DNA of 64,000 bases, taken from positions 1-64,000 of the forward strand of contig CAYHHA010000004.1 of assembly GCA_964356315.1 (NCBI GenBank). The letters are read 5' to 3'. Position 1 is the stretch's first letter. Each line of letters opens with the position of its first letter. Positions 34,762-42,806 of the stretch are shown here, one piece after another. The stretch comes from CAYGFH01 sp964356315. GTDB taxonomy: Bacteria > Patescibacteriota > Microgenomatia > UBA10105 > UBA927. The translations under genes were made by a program, and so were the position numbers. The notes beneath the pieces were generated by a model. The model did no database searches. It was not told the DNA's origin and was given only the letters and a program-made list of their open reading frames with translations.

Positions 34762-34948
34762 CTCCAATTCTATTCAGGAATATACTAAAGCTAATCTTTT
34801 CGGTTGAATGAGGCGTCACTATCCTCAGAGAAAAGCGCGATACCGGCGACCTGGTATGAATTAAGTACCGTTTTTTTTGTGTGCGATGGAACCTCCCAAT
34901 TAGGGATTGCACAAGTAAAGAACGGTTTTTTTGTGGGGAGGAACCTAT
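34758..34948 (+). promoter_or_regulatory. thrS operon promoter and structured leader
   Basis: TTGACT (34758-34763), a 17-base spacer and TATACT (34781-34786) start a leader of about 155 nt. It holds an 18-codon reading frame (34808-34864), then GGTA...TACC with eight T (34853-34878). ACCGTT (34867-34872) can pair with AACGGT (34921-34926) followed by seven T, enclosing a GTGCGAT/ATTGCAC stem (34881-34911). CCTCCC (34892-34897) can pair with GGGAGG (34936-34941), which is the thrS Shine-Dalgarno site, or locally as TCCC-AATTA-GGGA. These alternatives suggest attenuation combined with control of ribosome access. No T-box sequence was recognised. Confidence 0.6.
34808..34864 (+). CDS. Candidate Arg-rich leader peptide before thrS
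   Basis: An 18-codon frame encoding MRRHYPQRKARYRRPGMN, ending in TAA just before the first T-run. Seven of 18 residues are Arg or Lys, and none is Thr. It lies between the promoter and the thrS start. Translation through it would cover the 5' strands of the leader hairpins, so it could couple leader folding to ribosome movement. There is no strong Shine-Dalgarno site, so expression is unproven. Confidence 0.35.
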   Translation: MRRHYPQRKARYRRPGMN

Positions 34949-36703
34949 ATGTCAGAAACAGATAAGTTAAATAACCTGCGCCACTCCTGTGCGCACCTGC
35001 TGGCCGCCGCAGTCATGGAGATCTGGCCACACACAAAACGAACCATTGGCCCGGCCATAGATAACGGGTTTTATTATGATTTTGATTTCGGAGATGTAAA
35101 GGTTTCCGAGGATGATTTTCCAAAGATAGAAGCAAAAATGAAGGAACTCGCAAAGTCTTGGAAAACATTCGAGAGAAAAGAAATAGATAAACAGGAAGCA
35201 GTAGTCCTGTTTCAGGACAACGCGTACAAAAAAGAACTTATCGAGGAATTTACCCAAGAAGGACAAACACTCACGAGTTATACGTCCGGAACATTTGTCG
35301 ATCTTTGCCGGGGTGGACATTGCCCACACCCAAATAACGATCTCAAGCATTTTAAACTATTATCCATAGCAGGAGCGTACTGGAGAGGAAGCGAGAAAAA
35401 TAAAATGCTTTCACGCATTTACGGAACCTGTTTTCCAAAAGCCATTGAGTTAGAAGAACATTTGAAACTTTTGGAAGAAGCCAAAAAGCGAGATCATAGA
35501 AAACTCGGTGCGGAATTGGGACTGTTTGTATTCTCTGATCTCGTCGGACGTGGACTTCCTCTCTGGACGGCAAAAGGCGCGACTATTCGAAGAGAGTTAG
35601 AACGGTTTATCGTAGATGAGGAAGTGAAACGAGGCTATTCACATGTCTATACGCCGGATATTGCAAATCTACAGCTCTACAAGACATCAGGACACTATCC
35701 TTACTATAAAGACACCATGTATGCACCGATAACAATTGAGGATGAAGAGTATATGCTTCGTCCGATGACGTGTCCTCATCACTTTGAACTATATAAATCA
35801 AAATTGCATAGCTACCGAGAATTGCCAATTCGGTTTGCTGAACTTGCGAAACTCTACAGATTTGAAAAATCTGGGGAATTGACCGGACTTATGAGAGTCA
35901 GAAGTTTCTGCTTAGCAGACGCACATATCATCGCACAAAAAAGCCAAGCAACCGAAGAAATCAATGGAGTATTGGACCTTATCGAATTTCTCGCACAGAC
36001 ATTTGGGCTAAAAGCAGGAGCAAACTACCGCTATAGACTCTCATTGGGCGACAGAACGGATGATAAGAAATATTTTAAGGACGATTCGGCATGGGATACA
36101 GCAGAAGACGTGTTACGTAGCGTGTTAAAGACAAGGAATGCTGATTTTTACGAAGCGCAAAATGAAGCGGCATTCTACGGACCAAAGATCGATGTACAGA
36201 TGAAAAATATTTTAGGCAAAGAAGAAACCGCGTTCACGGTGCAATATGATTTTGTCATGCCAAAGCGTTTCGCTCTGGAGTACACCACAGAAACGGGAGC
36301 AAAAGAAGAGCCGATTGTGATTCATAGATCTTCTATTGGAGCCATAGAGAGAACCATAGCATTTCTTATTGAATTTTACGGTGGCGCCTTCCCAGTATGG
36401 CTTTCACCCGTTCAAGCCGTCATCATTCCTATAGCAGAACGACACGTAGATGCCGCAAAAAAAGCTGAGAAAGCACTTATTTCCGCAGGCATTCGCGTGA
36501 CTGTAGATGACAGAAGTGAGTCTATGCAAAGCAAGATTCGTGATAACACTTTACAAAAAGTACCATATTTAGGTATAATAGGGGATCGGGAAGCTGGTGC
36601 AGACGAATTGTCTGTCAGAACCAGAAGTGGTGAAGATCTCAAAACAATGAGTATTGAGGCTTTTATCACCCGATTGACAAGCGAGATTGAGCATAAACTT
36701 TAA
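34949..36703 (+). CDS. thrS: Threonyl-tRNA synthetase lacking the TGS domain
   Basis: 584 residues from ATG 34949, placed after the strong GGGGAGG site. The protein opens directly with the second editing domain: HSCAHLLAAAV carries the HxxxH metal site, and VDLCRGGHCP the other editing residues. The class II catalytic core follows (LYKTSGHYPYY, LRPMTCPHHFELY, RFAELAKLYRFEKSGELTGLMRVRSF, HRSSIGAIERTIAFLIE), then the anticodon-binding domain (PVQAVIIPIAERH). The N-terminal TGS domain of about 60 residues is missing compared with the E. coli enzyme. First gene of thrS-infC-rpmI-rplT. Confidence 0.97.
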   Translation: MSETDKLNNLRHSCAHLLAAAVMEIWPHTKRTIGPAIDNGFYYDFDFGDVKVSEDDFPKIEAKMKELAKSWKTFERKEIDKQEAVVLFQDNAYKKELIEEFTQEGQTLTSYTSGTFVDLCRGGHCPHPNNDLKHFKLLSIAGAYWRGSEKNKMLSRIYGTCFPKAIELEEHLKLLEEAKKRDHRKLGAELGLFVFSDLVGRGLPLWTAKGATIRRELERFIVDEEVKRGYSHVYTPDIANLQLYKTSGHYPYYKDTMYAPITIEDEEYMLRPMTCPHHFELYKSKLHSYRELPIRFAELAKLYRFEKSGELTGLMRVRSFCLADAHIIAQKSQATEEINGVLDLIEFLAQTFGLKAGANYRYRLSLGDRTDDKKYFKDDSAWDTAEDVLRSVLKTRNADFYEAQNEAAFYGPKIDVQMKNILGKEETAFTVQYDFVMPKRFALEYTTETGAKEEPIVIHRSSIGAIERTIAFLIEFYGGAFPVWLSPVQAVIIPIAERHVDAAKKAEKALISAGIRVTVDDRSESMQSKIRDNTLQKVPYLGIIGDREAGADELSVRTRSGEDLKTMSIEAFITRLTSEIEHKL

Positions 36704-37211
36704 ACATTATCGAATCAATTATCAAATCACCAGCGCAGAGTTGCGCCTGCTTGACGAGGAAGGTAAGCAGATTGGTGTGATGAGCAAAATTGAAGCTTTG
36801 CAAAAAGCGAAGGAATTGAATTTCGATGTGGTGGAGATGAACTCAAAGGCAAACCCGCCTGTTGCAAAACTTATTGATTTTAAAAAGTTTAAATATCAAG
36901 AAGCTAAAAAAGAGCGGGAAGCCAAAAAGACACAAAAGAATGTTGGAGTTAAAGAAATTCGACTTCGACCGTTTATTGGTCAACATGATTTTGACACTCG
37001 GGTTGCGAAAGCAAATGACTGGCTAGCTCATGGAGATCAGGTAAAAATAGTCGTGTTTTTTAAGGGCAGAGAAATTACGAGAAAAGAATTTGGCTTTGAA
37101 GTTCTAAAAAAGCTTATGGCTACATTGCCTTCGATAAAGGTAGTCAGAGAGCCAAAAATAGAAGGCAAAACATTGACCGCAATGGTGATTGCAGAAAAGA
37201 AGAAGGAGTAA
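36687..37211 (+). CDS. infC: Translation initiation factor IF-3
   Basis: About 174 residues. HYRINYQITSAELRLLDEEGKQIGVMS opens the N domain, KFKYQEAKKEREAKK forms the linker, and KEIRLRPFIGQHDFDTRVAKANDWL opens the C domain: the classic IF-3 pattern. IF-3 binds the 30S subunit and checks the initiator codon. No ATG is available at the N-terminus. The nearest listed start is TTG at 36687, inside the end of thrS. Family members often use a rare start (AUU in E. coli) for autoregulation, and an unusual start here would fit that. Confidence 0.93.
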   Translation: MSINFKHYRINYQITSAELRLLDEEGKQIGVMSKIEALQKAKELNFDVVEMNSKANPPVAKLIDFKKFKYQEAKKEREAKKTQKNVGVKEIRLRPFIGQHDFDTRVAKANDWLAHGDQVKIVVFFKGREITRKEFGFEVLKKLMATLPSIKVVREPKIEGKTLTAMVIAEKKKE

Positions 37212-37232
37212 ATATACCCCTTCGGGTATATT
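37211..37232 (+). promoter_or_regulatory. Hairpin between infC and rpmI
   Basis: AATATACCC-CTTC-GGGTATATT is a perfect 9-bp stem starting in the infC stop codon. No T-run follows at once, so it is not a simple terminator. In other bacteria L20 represses rpmI-rplT by binding RNA structure before rpmI; this hairpin is at the right place for such a role, as inference. Confidence 0.5.
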
Positions 37233-37255
37233 GATTTTAAAAAGAAAGTAGGAGC

Positions 37256-37453
37256 ATGACAAAAGTTAAGACCAAAAAAATTGTTAAAAAACGATTCAAA
37301 TTAACCAAAAACGGCAAAGTGATGCATAGATCACAGGGAGCTCGTCATTTGAGAAGTGTGAAAAACAAAGCACGACAACGACGACAGGATGCACCACACC
37401 AAATAACAAATACACGCATAAAAAATAAAGTAAAACGATTTTTAGAAACATAA
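37256..37453 (+). CDS. rpmI: 50S ribosomal protein L35
   Basis: 65 residues, highly basic, with the L35 signature KKRFKLTKNGKVMHRSQGARH and a C-terminal KRFLET. Normal length. GTAGGAG precedes the ATG at good spacing, one of the clearer Shine-Dalgarno sites in the window. It lies between infC and rplT in the conserved order. Confidence 0.95.
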   Translation: MTKVKTKKIVKKRFKLTKNGKVMHRSQGARHLRSVKNKARQRRQDAPHQITNTRIKNKVKRFLET

Positions 37454-37470
37454 ATTGAAAGGGATTTTAT

Positions 37471-37821
37471 ATGAGAGTTAAACGAGGAGTAAGTTCACAC
37501 GCGAAACATAAGAAATTATTGGTAGCCAACAAAGGGTACCGCATGACAAAACGCAGACTGGTGCGTGTCGCCAAACAGGCGTATCTACATGCAGGTGAAC
37601 ATGCGTTTGCTGGCCGAAAACTTCGAAAAAGAGAATTTAGATCTCTCTGGATCTCCAGAATTTCAGAATCTGTAAAACAAAATGATATGACCTATAGCTT
37701 GTTTATCAATAAATTGAAAAAAGCGAACATCGAAATAGATCGTAAAATGCTTGCAAACTTGATCATTGATCATCCAGAAAGCTTTACCGCGGTATTTAAT
37801 ACGGCAAAATCCGTACACTAA
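37471..37821 (+). CDS. rplT: 50S ribosomal protein L20
   Basis: 116 residues, normal for L20. The N-terminus MRVKRGVSSHAKHKK and the core RDRK-like region (HAFAGRKLRKREFRSLWISRI) with KKANIEIDRKMLANL are diagnostic. L20 is an early assembly protein and, in many bacteria, the repressor of its own operon. It ends the thrS operon; a strong terminator follows. Confidence 0.96.
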   Translation: MRVKRGVSSHAKHKKLLVANKGYRMTKRRLVRVAKQAYLHAGEHAFAGRKLRKREFRSLWISRISESVKQNDMTYSLFINKLKKANIEIDRKMLANLIIDHPESFTAVFNTAKSVH

Positions 37822-37848
37822 CCCGCGGGATACATACGTCACATAAAG

Positions 37849-37872
37849 ATCCCGCTACGGCGGGATTTTTTT
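37849..37872 (+). terminator. Rho-independent terminator of the thrS-infC-rpmI-rplT operon
   Basis: ATCCCGC (37849-37855), loop TACG, GCGGGAT (37860-37866), then seven T. It lies 28 bases after the rplT stop codon. Confidence 0.92.
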
Positions 37873-37919
37873 GTTGAGCAGTTAACGAGCGCGTTCCCAT
37901 TTGCGAGTTTACTGTCAAC

Positions 37920-37941
37920 AATCCCGACGTTACGTCGGGAT
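37920..37941 (+). repeat. Palindrome upstream of pheS
   Basis: ATCCCGACG-TTA-CGTCGGGAT is a perfect 9-bp inverted repeat without a T-run, 25 bases upstream of the pheS -35 box. It resembles the short GC-rich palindromes elsewhere in the window and may be a repeat element rather than a terminator. Confidence 0.7.
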
Positions 37942-37966
37942 ACACACAGTATTAGAAATCAAATTC

Positions 37967-37995
37967 TTGATAAAGCAAGGCAACCAACATATACT
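37967..37995 (+). promoter_or_regulatory. pheS promoter that fixes a leaderless start
   Basis: TTGATA (37967-37972), a 17-base spacer and TATACT (37990-37995), then seven bases to ATG 38003. The promoter argues against the longer frame from 37901 and favours the start at 38003. Confidence 0.75.
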
Positions 37996-38002
37996 TATGA
38001 AC

Positions 38003-39028
38003 ATGCAAGGAGATATACTTTCAGCGCAAAACATGCAAAGCCTCCTTCTGGAGATTCAAGGTACTGTGCTTGAAGAAATCCAGAATAGTACGCACCCTAC
38101 GGATGTTTTACGCCTCACGTATCTTGGCGCAAAAAGTGAATTTACTCGAATTTCTCGAAATATTGCTCATATTCCAAAAGAAGACAAAGCGCAGATAGGT
38201 CTGTTTATCAATGAAGTCAAACAGAGTATAGAAACTGCTATTGCTCAAAAATCAGATTCAAGCACGCAAAGCACCCAGTCAACATGGGTAGATGCAACAA
38301 TGCCGGGCATAAAGCCCATACAAGGACATTTGCATCCGACCACATTGGTGATACGGGAGATGAACAATATTTTCAAAACAATGGGATTTAGTGTTGCAGA
38401 CGGTCCGGAAATAGAAACAGATGAATACAATTATAATAGATTGAATCTTCCGCTTGATCATCCGGCCCGTGACCTACAGGATTCTCTCTACATAGAAGAG
38501 CCAAACTGGCTCCTACGGACCCATACGTCATCGGTTGAAAGTCATTTACTTGCCGAGGTAACACCACCGTTTCGCTATGTGATTCCAGGCAAGGTATACA
38601 GATTCGAAAACGCAAATGCCACAAATAACATTATGTTTTATCAGTATGAAGGCATGGCAGTAGGGACTGATATCACCATGGCAGAGCTCAAAGGGACACT
38701 GGATCAGTTTGTAAAGCAGTTTTTTGGGAGTGACCGTGAAACCAGATTTCGCTGTAAATATTATCCACAAGTGGAGCCTGGCGTAGGCGTTGATATCAGC
38801 TGTATATTTTGCCATAAAAAGGGATGTACTGTCTGCAAAGGTCGAGGATGGATAGAAATGCTCGGCGCTGGGATGGTGCATCCGAATATGTTTACCAAAG
38901 CCGGCATGGACCCGTCAAGATACTCAGGGTTTGCCTGGGGGATGGGACTGGACCGCATTGTTATGCAACGCTACGGAATTTCTGACATCAGGTCTTTATA
39001 TAATGGAGATATTGGCTATAGTGAATAA
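38003..39028 (+). CDS. pheS: Phenylalanyl-tRNA synthetase alpha subunit
   Basis: 341 residues from ATG 38003. The N-terminal helical arm (about 1-85) leads into the class II core: GHLHPTTLVIREMNNIF, GPEIETDEYNY (motif 2 region), LLRTHTSSVE, and GFAWGMGLDRIVMQRYGI (motif 3). A small cysteine cluster, CIFCHKKGCTVCKGRGW, is inserted before motif 3, as in PheS from several bacterial groups, and may bind zinc. It forms the alpha2beta2 enzyme with PheT, whose gene starts six bases later. Confidence 0.97.
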   Translation: MQGDILSAQNMQSLLLEIQGTVLEEIQNSTHPTDVLRLTYLGAKSEFTRISRNIAHIPKEDKAQIGLFINEVKQSIETAIAQKSDSSTQSTQSTWVDATMPGIKPIQGHLHPTTLVIREMNNIFKTMGFSVADGPEIETDEYNYNRLNLPLDHPARDLQDSLYIEEPNWLLRTHTSSVESHLLAEVTPPFRYVIPGKVYRFENANATNNIMFYQYEGMAVGTDITMAELKGTLDQFVKQFFGSDRETRFRCKYYPQVEPGVGVDISCIFCHKKGCTVCKGRGWIEMLGAGMVHPNMFTKAGMDPSRYSGFAWGMGLDRIVMQRYGISDIRSLYNGDIGYSE

Positions 39029-39034
39029 ACCTAT

Positions 39035-41059
39035 ATGAATGTACCACTGCAATGGGTATCAGACTATGTAGCACTTCCGAAATCGGAAACTACTCTCACA
39101 GACAAGCTGACAATGGTCGGCCACATGCTGGATAAAAGAAAAGTAGTCGGCGATGCTGTGGTAATCGATCTGGAACTTCGAGGCAATAGATCGGATATGT
39201 TCGGACTCATCGGAGTTGCCCGTGATGTCAGTGCGTGTTTTGGCACTGCGCTCACATTGCCACCCATTACCACTTTGCCTAAAACCGATCCGAAATCCCC
39301 ATTGATTCATGCGGATTCATCGGTAAATGGACTGGTCAAACGCTATATAGCTGTAACACTTTCAGTTGAAGTCAAACCTTCCCCGAAATGGTTGTCAGAT
39401 CGGCTCACTCAGTATGGCATTGAACCTATAAACAATGTTGTTGATGTCACCAATTACGTCATGGTGGAGACGAGCCACCCTATGCACGCGTTTGATCGAG
39501 ACACACTGGATGGTGGTTCTCTCCACTTGCGAATGGCAAAAGCAAAAGAATCCTTCGACACCATCGCGCAGGGCACAACACTCTCATTAACACCACACGA
39601 TATTGCCATTTGTGATGCTTCAAAGGTGCAGTGCCTTACCTGTATAGGAGGAGCATCATCCAAAGTAACGCAAAAAACCAAAAATATATTACTGGAAACT
39701 GCCGTCTATGATGCAGCGTCAAGCAGACGGACAGCACGACGGCATAAAGTCGCAACTGAGGGCGGTAATAGACATGAAAAACACCAGGATCCAGAAGAAT
39801 TGCCATTTACTCTTGCACGGGCAATCTTTCTACTCAAAGAAATTGCTAGTGGCAAGGTAACAAGTCTGGTCTCTGATTTTTATCCGAATCCTGCTTTGCC
39901 CCAAAAGATCGATTTTTACCCAAGCCACTTAGAAAAACTCGTGGGCATTCCTGTACCGGAAAAGGCGTGTATTTCCATTCTCAAATCATTGGAGTTTCAT
40001 GGAGAACTAAAAAAGGATCATATAACCGTTACCGTCCCGTCATTTCGTACGGACGTGTTGCAGGAAGCGGATGTTATAGAAGAAATTATCAGAATTTATG
40101 GCTATGAACACATCCCCGTCAAAACACTTTCAGGTGATCTCCCAACAGTAGGCACTCCGACACATCTGCAATTTCAGGAAACTGTACAGACTATGCTTAA
40201 AGATCTTGCACTAAATGAAGTGATTACCGGCACACTCATCGGCAATGAGGTAATGCACCAATATGAAGCACATGGGATTTTTGACCCGTCTATTACACTG
40301 TTAAATTCACCAGATCCACAGATTGCTACGCTTCGCCCATCACTGCTACAGAATCTTGTGGAGTATGCCAAAAGAAGTATGAGCTTTCGCACAGAGCGCA
40401 TTGCACTATTTGAGATAGGCAATATTTATACACAGCCGAAAGCCAAACACTACACAGAGCACGCAAGAGCCGGCATGTTGATGGGAGGGTCAGTTCCATC
40501 GTCTTGGAATAGACCCGCAGCTCCGTTGTCATTTTTTGATTTGAAGGGTGTAGTTGAACTGCTACTTTCCCGTTTAGGTATCGAGTGTACGTTTGAGACA
40601 AACAGTAACCATCCGAGCCTTATATATCCGAGTATTCGATTGCTCTCTGGGAAAATGCAGATCGGTAGCATTGGGACGGTCGATTCCACTCTCTTGAAAA
40701 AACTCGGCATATCCCAGGAATTGTTTTACGCAGAGCTTGATCTGGAGAAATTAAGTACTTTAAAAACCTCCCCAGGCCAGCCATACACCACAGCACCGAT
40801 GTATCCGCCGATTGTCGAGGATTTCTCATTCACAGTTCCTGAGGATTTTTTTATAGCGCCGTGTATGCAGGCATTTTCTTCGCTTCATACAATGATCACG
40901 TCTGTGGAACTTCGCGACGTCTATAAAAATAAGCGAATGCTTCGCGTGATATACAGTGATCCTAAAAAAACACTATCAGGTGAAGATATTGCACCGATCA
41001 GAAAAAAACTTATTGAATTGGCCGAAGGGAAATTTGGCCTTATTCTAAAAACAGAATGA
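39035..41059 (+). CDS. pheT: Phenylalanyl-tRNA synthetase beta subunit without the EMAP/OB domain
   Basis: 674 residues, against about 790-800 for the common form. The N-terminal piece (1-38) passes directly to DLELRGNRSDMFGLIGVARD, skipping the OB-fold tRNA-binding domain normally inserted here. The B3/B4 editing region (NNVVDVTNYVMVETSHPMHAFD), the B5 domain, the catalytic-like core and a C-terminal FDX-ACB anticodon domain (PPIVEDFSFTVPEDF through KTLSGEDI) follow. The protein should still support aminoacylation and editing. coaBC overlaps its stop codon. Confidence 0.96.
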   Translation: MNVPLQWVSDYVALPKSETTLTDKLTMVGHMLDKRKVVGDAVVIDLELRGNRSDMFGLIGVARDVSACFGTALTLPPITTLPKTDPKSPLIHADSSVNGLVKRYIAVTLSVEVKPSPKWLSDRLTQYGIEPINNVVDVTNYVMVETSHPMHAFDRDTLDGGSLHLRMAKAKESFDTIAQGTTLSLTPHDIAICDASKVQCLTCIGGASSKVTQKTKNILLETAVYDAASSRRTARRHKVATEGGNRHEKHQDPEELPFTLARAIFLLKEIASGKVTSLVSDFYPNPALPQKIDFYPSHLEKLVGIPVPEKACISILKSLEFHGELKKDHITVTVPSFRTDVLQEADVIEEIIRIYGYEHIPVKTLSGDLPTVGTPTHLQFQETVQTMLKDLALNEVITGTLIGNEVMHQYEAHGIFDPSITLLNSPDPQIATLRPSLLQNLVEYAKRSMSFRTERIALFEIGNIYTQPKAKHYTEHARAGMLMGGSVPSSWNRPAAPLSFFDLKGVVELLLSRLGIECTFETNSNHPSLIYPSIRLLSGKMQIGSIGTVDSTLLKKLGISQELFYAELDLEKLSTLKTSPGQPYTTAPMYPPIVEDFSFTVPEDFFIAPCMQAFSSLHTMITSVELRDVYKNKRMLRVIYSDPKKTLSGEDIAPIRKKLIELAEGKFGLILKTE

Positions 41060-42279
41060 AGTCCCTACATCTCCTTATCGGCATTTCTGGCGGGATTGCC
41101 GCGGTTAAAATCCCTCTGCTTCTGAATGCTCTCAAACAGGATGGGATAGATATTGATGTTATAGAAACAAACAGTGCCACACGAATACTTCCTCCAAAAA
41201 ATATATCCGAGATAACAGGCAAACCTGTTTATATCAATATGTATCCTCCTGATTTCGACCCACAGGAAGTTCTTTCAGCTCGCACGGTTGAACATATTTC
41301 GCTTGCAGGAACTGCTTCGTTGTTTGTAATTGCGCCTGCGACTGCAAATGTTATTGCAAAACTTGCAAACGGCATTGCGGATGATTATTTGACCACGACC
41401 GCGCTTGCGGTTTCTTGTCCAGTTCTTGTTTGTCCATCTATGAACACACACATGTGGCAACACCCCGCAACACAGAAAAATGTTCAGACACTTCGGTCAC
41501 TTGGGCTTCATGTACTTCCTCCTGACTGCGGAGATTTGGCATGTGGATACAGTGGAGAGGGGAGACTGCCGGATATAGAAGTTATTACTCGCGAAATCAA
41601 ACTTCTACTTCATACATCACAGTCTCTTACAGGTAAACGTGTGCTTATCACAACTGGGGGAACAACGGAAATGATTGACAGTGTCAGAACCATTTCCAAC
41701 CGAAGCTCCGGAAAGATGGGAATTGCGATTGCAGAGGCGTGTTATCAGGCAGGAGCGACTGTCACAATTTTGAGATCTGTCAGTAGCGTTCATACTCGGT
41801 ATGGAATACCGGAACATGAATTTGAATCGGTGGAGGATTTGGATGTACTTCTTCAGAGGCATGTGCCAAATGCTGACATCGTGTTTCAAGTGGCAGCTGT
41901 GTCTGACTTTTCCATAAAGAATCCGTTTGTGGGGAAACATTCAAGCTCCGATCCACTCCCCTTGGAACTGGAACCGAAGAAAAAACTGCTAGATACCATA
42001 AAAACACTCAATCCACACGTATTTCTCGTGGCGTTTAAAGCAGAATATGGACTATCAAACGAAGAACTTGCTACCGTTGCATCGAAACGACTTTCGGAGA
42101 GCTCATCAGACCTTATCATCGCCAATGATATTGGGAGAGCAGGCGTCGGCTTTCAATCAGATGAAAATGAAGTGATGATTATCCCAAAAAACGGAACTCC
42201 CGAAGTATTACCTCGGGCTTCAAAAACAGACATCGCACAGCAAATTGTGTCAAAACTAGCAAAATTTATAATACACTGA
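41056..42279 (+). CDS. coaBC: Bifunctional phosphopantothenoylcysteine decarboxylase/synthase
   Basis: 407 residues, normal for Dfp/CoaBC. The N-terminal flavoprotein half (CoaC) shows GISGGIAAVKIP, a conserved His in SARTVEHISLA, APATANVIAKLANGIADD and PSMNTHMW. The C-terminal half (CoaB) shows TTGGTTEMIDSVRTISNRSSGKMG, VAAVSDF and ANDIGRAGVGF. The enzyme joins cysteine to phosphopantothenate and decarboxylates it in coenzyme A synthesis. It is the only metabolic biosynthesis gene recognised in this half of the window. Its ATG overlaps the pheT stop (ATGA). Confidence 0.95.
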   Translation: MKSLHLLIGISGGIAAVKIPLLLNALKQDGIDIDVIETNSATRILPPKNISEITGKPVYINMYPPDFDPQEVLSARTVEHISLAGTASLFVIAPATANVIAKLANGIADDYLTTTALAVSCPVLVCPSMNTHMWQHPATQKNVQTLRSLGLHVLPPDCGDLACGYSGEGRLPDIEVITREIKLLLHTSQSLTGKRVLITTGGTTEMIDSVRTISNRSSGKMGIAIAEACYQAGATVTILRSVSSVHTRYGIPEHEFESVEDLDVLLQRHVPNADIVFQVAAVSDFSIKNPFVGKHSSSDPLPLELEPKKKLLDTIKTLNPHVFLVAFKAEYGLSNEELATVASKRLSESSSDLIIANDIGRAGVGFQSDENEVMIIPKNGTPEVLPRASKTDIAQQIVSKLAKFIIH

Positions 42280-42408
42280 AGATGTATTGAAGTACGTTGC
42301 AGCAACATACGATACCTTTTTGTTTAAGCATTTATTGACTCAGGATATTTTGTCCTTAAAATCAGTAAGTACTATATTATCCTTCATATTTTTCATTCAT
42401 TTTTTTAA

Positions 42409-42440
42409 GTCATCCCCGCGCAGGCGGGGATCCAGTCTAT
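42409..42440 (+). repeat. REP-like palindrome, left arm flanking GIY-YIG
   Basis: GTCATCCCCGCGCAGGCGGG and the next bases, ATCCAG, contain the stem CCCCGC/GCGGGG. The right arm at 42751-42785 is the same sequence inverted. Bases 42280-42408 hold no recognisable gene. Confidence 0.85.
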
Positions 42441-42449
42441 GCTGTATGT

Positions 42450-42747
42450 ATGTCTGATACATCGTATTGTGTCTACATAATGTCTTCACAGAGAAATGGA
42501 ACTTTGTATATTGGTGTCACGGATAATCTGATACGACGTGTATATGAGCATAAAAATAACATAATAGATGGATTTACAAAAACGTATAGTGTTCATCATT
42601 TGATCTACTTTGAAATTCATAACAATCCCTGAATCTGCAATTACACGAGAGAAACAGATCAAGAAATGGAATCGTTTGTGGAAATTACGATTGATAGAAG
42701 AATCGAATCCGAATTGGAATGATCTATACGATGGATTATTGCAGTAA
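42450..42747 (+). pseudogene. GIY-YIG endonuclease-like gene with a frameshift, copy 3
   Basis: The frame from ATG 42450 encodes CVYIMSSQRNGTLYIGVTDNL, RRVYEHKN, TYSVHHLIYFEIHN and stops at 42630. The usual second half (IPESAITREKQIKKWNR, then WKLRLIEESNPNWNDLYDGL) is in a neighbouring frame up to TAA 42745-42747. The two halves match the UPF0213/YhbQ GIY-YIG layout exactly and join near 42620-42630, so a one-base shift inactivated the gene. It lies between two inverted copies of a REP-like palindrome, only 10 and 4 bases away. Confidence 0.85.
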
Positions 42748-42750
42748 CCT

Positions 42751-42785
42751 AGACTCATCTGGATTCCCGCCTTCGCGGGAATGAC
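42751..42785 (-). repeat. REP-like palindrome, right arm flanking GIY-YIG
   Basis: Read on the minus strand this is GTCATTCCCGCGAAGGCGGG followed by AATCCAGATGAG. It matches the left arm at 42409-42440 in the blocks GTCAT, CCCGC, AGGCGGG and ATCCAG. Confidence 0.85.
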
Positions 42786-42806
42786 ACTAAATTAAGACAA
42801 CTCACT

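Noticed and set aside
34793..34948. T-box riboswitch in the thrS leader
   Set aside because: GGAACC occurs, but the conserved AGGGTGGNACCGCG box and a Thr specifier loop could not be found.
37901..38002. Longer pheS start at 37901
   Set aside because: A good promoter (37967-37995) lies inside that extension and the added residues do not resemble PheS.
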